From Daphnia pulex (Eukaryota > Arthropoda > Branchiopoda > Diplostraca > Daphniidae): a DNA stretch of 64,000 bases. The stretch is from positions 5,518,001 to 5,582,000 of the forward strand of contig NC_060019.1 in the NCBI RefSeq assembly GCF_021134715.1, in the 5' to 3' direction. Under the pieces are notes generated by a model, which did not search any database, was not told the origin of the DNA, and saw only the letters and a program-made list of their open reading frames with translations. Shown in pieces: positions 55,396 through 64,000 of this stretch (within the stretch, counting starts at the first letter, position 1; the number at the start of each line of letters is the position of its first letter). The position numbers were made by a program, and so were the translations under genes.

Positions 55396-57770
55396 ACAGA
55401 GCTTTACTGAGTGATGTAATATCCAACTTTTGATTGTTTGGATTGGTTTTTGGGATAAAATTGCTCACTTTTTAGTTTTGTTATTTTCTTATCTTTATGT
55501 CTAAGCGGTTATAATATACAAGAAAAATTATTTTCATCATCAGTTAAATGCATTGCTACAATCGTGAGAATGAGTTATGGTTGCGATCTAATCAATTCCA
55601 AATGTCGAATTATATTTTACACAAGTTATTCCTTTGAAAATCGTCACACTTGTAAGTTGTCTCTTTATTTGGTTTCACTTTTTGTACTGTGTGAAAGGTT
55701 CTACGGTTTGTCCCTATAATTTATGTCGGTTATAATCTCTGGTGTCGGGTGGTTATTCGCTCGCAGCCTCGTACCGTTAGTAATTGTGATAGGACTGGTT
55801 ATAATCTTTGAGCTGGGTTGAATAATTTTACGTATATTAGATTAGGACATATCTTAAAGTATTGCGGTTTACGGAATTCGAAATCTTCTCAAATCCTCTA
55901 GTATTCTATAAACTCTGGAATTAGTCTATTGGCCGGGTGGTAGGAAGGAGACTTAGGCCAGGTTGGCAAATAGCAAGTACAGTTAGTTGAAGAATTACGC
56001 CTAGGCGCATCCTTCTGCCGCTGTTAAGCGGGAAAATAAATTGTCTCTCGGCCGTAGCCGGCCGTAGCTGTGAGGTTAAGATTTCGTAGAATTTTAAGCG
56101 GACGTACCCGGTGGCTTGAATACCGAATTAGAATTCGATAGTGAATCTGCAATTTCAAAGCGGAGCCATTATTTAGCCTTAGCTTAGAAGAGCCAAGTAA
56201 TTTCAAAGGCAGGAAAGTATTCCGGCAATGGATCCGGTAGTTTTTCCAAACACGAGGATTCTTTAGCACCCGAGTATCTACCAAGACAAAGCAATCAATG
56301 GTGGACCAGCTGTAGCCTTTACGTATCTCCCTAACAAAAATTGTTAGAGTAGAGATCGGCTCTTGTGCCGTTACGGTCGCCCACTTAAAGAACCTTATTC
56401 CACATCGATCATAGACAATTAATTGCGTCTACCAGGCCCAAGTCTCCTTCCAGAAGATTTGTGATTTCAGAGTTTTAACAATAGAAGATTTGATTAGAGA
56501 ATCAAAATAATTGTGCCAGTTTTAATAGAAATATTTTTCGAATGATTGAATCAGAGTTCACGATTTTACACAGAGTTAAATCAGAGTTGAATCAGTAAAG
56601 TTTAGACCAGAATTGAATCTTGAACCGTCCCAAGCCCTATACTACCCAGCACCAACAGAGTTTTAGACTGACAGGAGTCCAGGACTGTCGGGACAAACCA
56701 AACAACAGACACACAAGAACACAATACAGAAAAAGAAACTATAACCATATATAAGAGACATCCATACATCACGTTATAAGTGTGACGAGTTTCAACGAAA
56801 TTAGTTTGGCTCAAATACAATCAGTCTTATCGCTTTTAACGGCGGTCAGAAGCCTTCAGAGCGGAATTTTCACATGGTGGCGATAAAGAGATAAAATTTA
56901 AAGAATACCTAACAATTTGAAGTTATGAATTATAAATACATGTAATAAAAGCATTTAATATTAAATAATTGAATGTTGGATGATCATGTAGTGTATTGTA
57001 TTATTAATATAATTATAATTTATTGTATTATTATAACGTTACGATTCAAATTTCCCGATAGGGATTCTATCAAAACTCGATGTCATACGACCCCCCAAAC
57101 CCACCAGTCGACATCCGATAAGATGGCGCTGTTCCTCTCAGAGGTATGGGGTGAACGAGGGCGAATGAGGGGGGTTCGTTGTTAATTTATACGTTTTTTC
57201 ATCGTAAAATTAAAATAAAAATAATTAATTCCAGGTTGTAGAGGAGATGATGACGGATGGCAACGTCATAGTGCCAATTTAATCGGATTAAAGTTGTCGT
57301 CGTTGTAATTGATGGAAACGCGAATTGCCTTTTCGAGTTGTATTTCTTTCCCGTTAGGTGGTTCTGACTTCATTCATACAAGGCCGACGAATGTCAACAA
57401 GGCCTTGGATTAAATCATTGTAAATAATCAAAAGTCAAAACATGGGCTGAATAATTTTTGAAGAGAATTTTCGCGTAAAATGCTTTTCATTACACAATCA
57501 AGAAAATTCAAGTCTTGTAGAGAAATGTAGAGAATTGGTTATACACTTATTTGTTGGACAATGTTTGGTGCTGGGATGTGAATCTTTTCATTTTTTCAAC
57601 TATTGTGTGAAGAAGAAGAAAAATGTTGATTAAGAATCAAGTAAAGTAATCTATTCTTAATAAAAATGTATCCAGATTTGAATGTAAAGCTAAATAATTT
57701 AAAAATGTTGCAATTGTGAAAGAATGTTTCATATTTTTTATATCTAACTGTCATCTGCTGTTTACATTTC
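55396..57770. other. Intergenic: IRP1 3' flank and possible solo LTR/inverted repeat
   Basis: No coding gene. GGAAGGAGACTTAGGCCAGG (about 55945) recurs in inverse as CCAGGCCCAAGTCTCCTTCC (about 56430-56452), so 55935-56460 may be bounded by short inverted repeats. The stretch up to 56875 ends GGAATTTTCACA followed by TGGTGGCGATAAAG, which resembles an LTR end plus primer-binding site. A CCGATAAGATGGCGCTG at 57115 resembles YY1-type start-site elements. Confidence 0.35.
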
Positions 57771-58289
57771 TATATAGGGATTGAAAAGGAAGACGAGACA
57801 TTTAGATACTGACATGGCTGTCCATCAGACCAAATTGGTTGTCGCCAGTTGTGACAGTTAATGTAAATGGAAACAGTCATTCAGGTGATGAATAATTGCA
57901 AATAGCCTACTTTGATGTTGATTTATGTGTGATAGCGATTCTTCAAATGTTTGTTTTATAGGGAGAACAAGATAGAATTGGAAAACGAAGAATCAGCCTG
58001 GATCACTATTGCCCAGACCGAGGAATGGAACTAGTTCCATCCCTGGATGTGGAAGGAGATTGTAAAGAACCACACATGCCACAAGAACTGATTGTCACCT
58101 CCCAAGTGTACTTTCCTCCCATCAAGTAATGAAAGATACTTTTACATTTCTTTTTAGGTTTCAAATTTAAGCAGTATTATTGTTTAGGCTTTTTCATTCT
58201 GGTCCTGGCTTGCTAACTCTTCTTTCCGAAGCTAACTATGAATTACTGAATGTGTAGTTCACACGATATAACATGGCTTTTGTGTGCAA

Positions 58290-60617
58290 ATAGCTTGAGG
58301 AGAAGCATGTTCAACCAAACCTCAACTTTGGTCACATCTTGGTTGCGTATGGGTTCCAGGCAGATTACAATTTCCACAACAAATTCAAGCCGGCTTGGGA
58401 AAGCCGGCTGCCTTGTGTTTCTGCGCCGGAACTGCTTCATGGGAAGGTAAATACGCATTAAATTAATTCATTTGGAACTCGTCGTTTTAAACAACATGGA
58501 ATCTTAAAATCTAATAGGTTAACCCAGATGCTGCTTCAGCCAATATTCTTCATGAAGTGCATGCTGCCGTAGAAAGAGGAGTATTGGGATCGCTTGTAGC
58601 AACCTGGACTGTTGGTGGACACAGGATCGTTACATTTCGCTTGGCCAGGATGGATTTGCTTGTTTGGCTTGGAATCATTCCATTCATTAAAATATCTGAT
58701 GATATTCTAGTGAACACAAAAGACTTCTGATGGATTACACACAAATTAGTCATGAACTCTAACAGGCCTGGGATTTAGATCAATGAGTCAAAGCACAAAA
58801 AACTGTAATATTCCGAATATTCAGGTATTTGTCTGTTGAGTATGTTTAAGTGAATTTATCGCTCATCAATATTTATGTTTTTATTCAATTTCAGTGCTCT
58901 ATGATTCTGCTTCAAACTCACCTATTTGCCTTTTACCTCATTCTTGATATTATCTTCATAATTTTGGTGAAATGGTTGTTTAAGTGATTGCTGACAAAGA
59001 TATCAGGTAAAATTCAACCATGACATTCTTCCCGGAAACGAGTAGGCTACAATTGTCTCATTTGTCATTTATAGGCTTGTTGGTTTTGGAAATTGGATGC
59101 ATCTACAACTGATTTTTCCCGGTATTGGCAGTGAGAAAATGTCTGGGAAACCACTGAGGGCAAGATCAACACCTGTGAAGAAATTGATTGGACCAAGGTG
59201 TTGGCCCATCATCTATGGCATTTCATTTCCCCGGTTGGGAGTATCACTGACGCCTTGATCGAGTAGGCCTACGAGGCCTCTTGCGGCATATTGTCAGACC
59301 CGAACGACGCTGAAATCCTGAAATCTATGCCAGTGAGCCATCTTCTTCCTATTCTGCTATTCATCAACATGTGCTTCGTTCAGGTAAGCCGTTTACTCGT
59401 TGATTTACCATTGGAACGGTCATATAGATTTTAAAATTTCTTTTTATTTTCAGAGACTTGTGTTTCCAACTGATTTCACTCTGCTGTCTCCGTACGATTC
59501 CGCTGAAAAAGTTGGTCAATCCTCTGAGCCACAGCACATGGAACGTTTGCGAAAAGGTTCTGTCTTGGTTGCTTGGCAGCAACGCCAAGCCTTGCGCTAC
59601 TCACATCTTTCGGAAATTATTGCTACCCGGTTGTCGATTCGTTCGCTTCCCAGTTGAAAATTGTAGCCTCTGACATTGGGCCACTTTTGCCGCGATGCAT
59701 CTGATATCGTCACCATCTTTTGCGTTTGTCGCGTAGCGTTTGTGGAAGACATCCTCGGCCGTTATATCGGACAAGAAAAAGACGAGCAGTGCGAGCGTTT
59801 CCTCGTCGAAAACTTTGCGTTCCGTCTCAGTGGATTGAGGAATGTCGGGCAGTTAAGTCGCTCTATGCGTTTAATCCGAAACTTCATGCCACTTCCCTGC
59901 TTGCCGCTGAACTTTACAGCCAAGCACACGACGTTATCTGTGATGAACTTGCTCCGGAAGCTATCCTGTTTGAAACCTATCTGGAGTTGGAGGAACTCTT
60001 GACCCTCTTGGCTGACCCGGAACGATTCAGTACGATTGCCGATTGGTACCTAATAAGAGCAAAGTTTATTGGAATTACATCACAGTCGTCAAAGCCGTAG
60101 ATCGAATTTTAAAGCAGGTATTGCATTTTTTTCTTTCTTTGATTGTGGCCGTATCTGTAAATCAAAATTCGTTTCACGCAGGATAATTCCAGTATAAGAG
60201 AATGCAACTAGAATCTCTGCAAGTTGGTGTCCTTTCTACCCGTACCCTCCGCCAAGCACAGGCTTGTTCGCACGGAAAAAGCAAAGTTGGTAATTGCAGC
60301 CGAAAAAATTCATGGTCATTTTAGCTCAAATTTATTTGATCTCTCATTAGTCGGTCAACGCATCTGAGGAAACTTGGGTTCCCTCTCGTTTTTTCCTGCC
60401 GCAATAACTCCGTCAGCTTCCTGTGGCTGTGACGCAGGATTACTCGCTCTCAGAGCTTAACAACCTTGTCCGTGCGTACTTTCTCGAACTGAATGTTCAA
60501 AAGGTGCCAAGTAAAAAAGATGCTGTATTTTTTTATTATCATTGTTTAAAAATTGTTCTCGTGATCGACTGTGAATTTGCGTCTTTTGTAAACGAAACAT
60601 TGCTATCCCAAATCTAG
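58290..60617 (+). pseudogene. Nup98-96 (Nup96 part) unprocessed pseudogene
   Basis: Blocks in order match the C-terminal half of Nup96, a scaffold nucleoporin of the Y complex. The clearest are W-E-T-T-E-G-K-I-N-T-C-E-E-I-D-W-T-K-V-L-A-H-H-L-W-H-F (59140-59225), then a TAG stop at 59263; a Y-S-H-L-S-E block (59595-59615); V-P-S-Q-W-I-E-E-C-R-A-V-K-S-L-Y (59822-59870); S-Q-A-H-D-V-I-C-D-E-L-A-P-E-A-I-L-F-E-T-Y (59920-59982); L-A-D-P-E-R-F-S-T-I-A-D-W (60009-60047); W-N-Y-I-T-V-V-K-A-V after a frameshift at about 60055; and Q-D-Y-S-L-S-E-L-N-N-L-V-R-A-Y-F-L-E-L-N-V (60432-60500). Earlier F-M-G-R (58431-58442) and A-W-P-G-W (58634) echo the F-M-G-R-S-F-R-V-G-W-G-P-G-W signature. Introns persist (59381-59452; 60118-60180), so it is a segmental rather than a retro-copy. 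Stops and shifts make it non-functional. Confidence 0.7.
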
Positions 60618-60619
60618 AG

Positions 60620-61330
60620 CAAATGTCATAAGTAACACTTCAACACTCGCCTCATCGTGTCATAGTGGCTGTATAAAAAAGGACTGGATAACTCGTGAAT
60701 AAAACTGTGTTAAATTTATTTTATTTATTTTGCTAATTTTTATTTTTGGCCGCTCGGCGCAACCAAAGGCTTTGTCAAATCTTAGCTAGAAACAAAACAA
60801 AAACAAATATATTTGTTATATATCTTCTAATTCCATAATGCTAATAATAAATTTTGCTGTAACTTAAGCTCTAAAAAAAATGCGACGCGGGATGGCGGCC
60901 TGGTGGGGCGAAGCCACACCACACCCTATGTCGGATAAGGGGATGTACCCCTTATTATTGACAGATATTTTTTGAATGTTCCGATATGTTTGATTGATAT
61001 CAATATTATTTAAAGTATAAGTATCACGGTTATTTAAGCGATAAACGAAGCGCGAAGGGAGGAGGGCGGGCTTGGCGGGCTTCGCACACCGGAACGAGAT
61101 GCCAGCATATGTTTAATATTAACTAGTTAAGAACAAAAATTTAAGTCAAGTAGAAAAAAAAATTCAGAAAAGGTCGGACCTAGAGGGAAACTCGCGAGCG
61201 AAGCGAGGGGTCGGAATTCAAATGAACACATCAAATTCTGAAATTCATATGATTTACAGTATGGTCGCTAGGTGGCAGTAAAGTCATACCTGTTTCAAGC
61301 GTACAAAAAAGAGGAGCGAGTTCGAGGGGA
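60620..61330. other. Intergenic, no gene recognised
   Basis: AT-rich DNA with two GC-richer islands (about 60885-60940 and 61030-61105) that share GCGAAG/CTTCGC words and may be repeat pieces. No coding gene. Confidence 0.4.
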
Positions 61331-61424
61331 GATAGCGTTCCTTTCAGGCTTTCAGTTTCTACATTCACTGTGCATTCTCGTCAGAGTTTACGTCTGACGC
61401 GTTAGTTTGTCTCTTCAATTTCTG
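61330..61424 (+). other. Probable non-coding first exon of the UBF-like gene
   Basis: The segment ends in TTTCTG|GTAAGTTTAA with a donor at 61425, and the matching acceptor TTTTTACATTTCAG ends at 62105, ten bases before the ATG. The 5' end is not defined; 61330 is only a lower limit. A 680-bp first intron would follow. Confidence 0.5.
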
Positions 61425-62115
61425 GTAAGTTTAACGTTATTATTATTTTCTGTGGATAGTTTCTGTTGTTGAAATTTATCCATTAACGTGTAGACTAAAA
61501 TTGCAAGTCTTGAAGATAAAAAAATCTTTGCTATCTGGTCGAAAAACGTAGCCATGGGACTTGCCGATAGCTCCGGCAAAAAACGGTCACTCTGGCCCAG
61601 ATTCGAAGGCACATGGCCGGCTCTTGGAATCGACGAAGTCGCTCATGTGAAACTCTACAAAATCTTTTTCGTGCATTTTTAGTTACAGAAAACATTTATT
61701 TTGTTTCCTCTCTCCCATCTGATGAAATCATTAACTGTGTTATGATGTTTTATTGTATGTGGCATGGCCATTCGAATTTTTGGAATAAGTGGCTGAAGCG
61801 TCAAGCGAGGTTTCCATGAAAACATGGCGGGTCTCCGGGCTCATCTTGTCGGCCTCGTATGAGAGTCCCTCGCCAATGACCGCGCATGTTTTAACATTCG
61901 CAGTAATTTGCTTATGTTTTTGTAGTACCAATAGTGACTTTAAAGTTAAGTTTAGTCCTTAAGTTTTTCATTGAATTATGCAAATGCTTTTGATTAATAA
62001 AATACTGCTTTATCGATCGACTTCCGTCGACTTCGCTCTTTAAAAACGGTCACCCTGTTATCCAAGTCTAAGTGTTGGCTCAACGATTTTTTTTTTACAT
62101 TTCAGATCTGTTATA

Positions 62116-63977
62116 ATGGCAAACGAAAGAAAACCAAAAACGTCGAAAACCAAAAATCTTGAAGATAAGGTTGTTGCATCGACTTCATCAACCTCTTCTG
62201 CAATGGCGCGAAAGAATAAAGGTCGGTGACATTTTTAATTATTATCAGTTTTACAACTAGATTTGTTTTTGTTGTTAATACTTGCTATCTTGTCATTTTC
62301 TTAGGTTCTAAAAAGCCCAAAGTACCTTCCAGTCCAATACCAGATGAACATTCAAATTCACCTCTTGGTACTATTTCAATAATTTTTTTATTTAACGTAC
62401 GCCCAATACGGTTGTAGTAACAAGTGAACCACCATCACCCGTTTTACAATTATATTAGTAATAATCAGTTAGATGTTTTGACTATGTAACAATTTCTAAA
62501 TTATTTTTATCCCACTAAGTATAGAAATTGTTTGTGTATTTACTATAAACATGTTATGTAATCTTTTTTTTTTATTTTTTACAGTAGAGCCCGAAGACGA
62601 AGATGACGAAGAAAGAGAAGATGAGGAGGAAGAGAAAGAAGATGGTGACGAAGAAATAGATGACGAAGTGGAAGAAGACGACGAGGATGAGGGCGAAGAA
62701 AAAAATGGGACCCCTTTACGTAATAAAACTGAACATGCTGTTGTGTTGATCAACGTGTCATTATTCTCTAATTATAGCATGGCCTAAGAGTGACGACTTC
62801 GAGCTTTTCAAGCGTATCCGAAAAGCATGTCCGAAAGAAGATGCTATGAAGTACGAATCGCGTGTGAACCACTTAAATTGGGATTCCGTAAGTTATTTTA
62901 GTAATTCCAAATTTGTGAAGAATATTCCAGTGAGCTTACCTGACAAATGTCCTCTAATTTCAGATTAAATTTCAAGATTATTCTGCAGAACAATGTAAAA
63001 ATCGATGGTTACATGTTCAAGTAAGTAAACGATGTTGGGAAATTTATGTTCGAAAGACGTCACTTTTTTGAATCATAAAGTAAAAAATTTTTTTCGATAG
63101 ACTCATTTGAGACATTATCGGATCCTTGCCGAAGTTTTAGAAGATGCTGCATCTTGGGTAGATAGACCTTGGTATAACTTTAACAAAGGCGGAAAGGTAG
63201 TTTTTAACTAAGTTTATTAATCTAAGCATTACCTCACAATTTTTTCGGCGGTTTTTATTTTATAGAATAACCAGAAGCATCCTGATCAGCCTAAAAAACC
63301 ACTAACTTCCTACATGTTGTTCTACATGGAACAGAAAGATGCTGTTTTGGAGAAACAACCAGGGCTTGGAATGGTATAAAAAATAGGTAGTAAAACCTCT
63401 GGATATTTTATTGACATAATTTGTTTTATCACTAGACGGAGTTGAGCAAAATTATTGCCAAAATGTATCATGAACTAAGCGATCGGAAGAAAACAAAGTA
63501 TTCAGAACTGGCGGAAAAAGAGAAAGAAGCGTATCAAGAGAAGATGAAGAAGTTTATGTAATATTTTTCTAATATTAACCAAAATTATTTCTAATCCATA
63601 AATTAAAAACAAAATATATTCTGCCTTATTATTTTACAGGGATGCTCACCCAGACTATATATTACCAAAATCTAAACAAACTTCTAAGGCAGTTCCTCCT
63701 AAACCCCCTACACCGTTCAAACTATTTAGTGATGAAAAGATGCCAAAATTTGTGGGTGAAGGAATGTCATTAACTGAAGCCAGGTTTGACATTTTATGCA
63801 CTATGAAAATTAACTTTAATTTGGCATGATTCTCAACAAATCTTCATTCGAATTACATTTGTTTGTGTATTATTCTTTCATTCCAGAGAGAAATGTAGAG
63901 ATGCCTACAAGGAATTGAAGGATAAACAAAAACTAAAGTGGATATATCAAGCTCTGGAACAAGAACCTGAGTTTAAT
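62116..63977 (+). CDS. UBF-like HMG-box nucleolar transcription factor (5' part)
   Basis: Ten exons join in phase to 344 codons before the window ends: 62116-62221, 62305-62367, 62585-62719, 62778-62887, 62964-63020, 63101-63196, 63266-63373, 63436-63557, 63640-63783 and 63887-63977. The product starts M-A-N-E-R-K-P-K, has a 45-residue Asp/Glu run (exon 3), then a UBF-type N-terminal region (W-D-S-I-K-F-Q-D-Y-S-A-E-Q-C-K), HMG box 1 (K-H-P-D-Q-P-K-K-P-L-T-S-Y-M-L-F-Y-M-E; D-A-H-P-D-Y-I) and the start of HMG box 2 (P-P-K-P-P-T-P-F-K-L-F; K-L-K-W-I-Y-Q-A-L-E-Q). UBF dimerises over rDNA in the nucleolus and supports RNA polymerase I. In vertebrate UBF the acidic run is at the C-terminus, so the acidic N-terminus is unusual. 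The rest lies beyond 64000 and the exon 10 donor GTAAGT is at 63978. Confidence 0.85.
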
Positions 63978-64000
63978 GTAAGTTCTTATTTCCTGCAACA

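Noticed and set aside
55690..56875. Solo LTR with TG...CA ends
   Set aside because: No target-site duplication and no second copy in the window; kept only as a low-confidence remark.
62496..62753. Minus-strand serine-rich frame
   Set aside because: Antisense of the acidic GAA/GAC exon of the UBF-like gene.

Overview
The window looks like nuclear DNA of a small-genome arthropod, most likely a cladoceran crustacean (Daphnia-like). This rests on overall impression: animal-type genes with many introns of about 60-120 bp, fairly AT-rich DNA, and the mix of BEL/Pao, Ty3/gypsy, Copia, DIRS, ISL2EU/Harbinger and P-element relics. It is not a bacterial or organellar sequence, and no search was run.

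The window has two halves. From 1 to about 35.5 kb it is a transposon graveyard with almost no intact host gene. In order it holds: a LINE 3' end; a probable ISL2EU-type DNA transposon (SWIM-finger gene on +, DDE transposase on -); a decayed Ty3/gypsy element; LINE reverse transcriptase; a decayed Copia element split by a foldback element; a BEL/Pao gag-protease piece; a PIF/Harbinger transposase piece; tRNA-derived repeats; a 450-bp tandem array with SL-RNA-like hairpins; a DIRS tyrosine recombinase; a P-element (THAP9-like) transposon with nested insertions; and a broken FEM1-like ankyrin gene. At least eight foldback or MITE-like elements are scattered through it.

From 36.3 to 64 kb it is gene-rich. 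A divergent but open RacGAP1-like gene (+, 14 exons, 551 codons) is followed by a phostensin/taperin-like PP1-binding gene (-, 5 coding exons, about 1117 residues). A complete IRP1/cytosolic aconitase gene comes next (+, 19 coding exons, about 895 residues), then a degenerate Nup96-like pseudogene (+), and the 5' two-thirds or so of a UBF-like HMG-box gene (+) that runs off the right edge. All intact exon chains were checked by hand for GT/AG borders and reading phase.

The genes do not form a pathway: they are independent housekeeping functions (cytokinesis GTPase control, PP1/actin regulation, iron sensing and citrate isomerisation, nuclear pore relic, rDNA transcription). The most unusual structure is the 24.8-26.2 kb array, where each unit carries two perfect stems around a splice-donor-like loop followed by an Sm-like site, the layout of spliced-leader RNAs.
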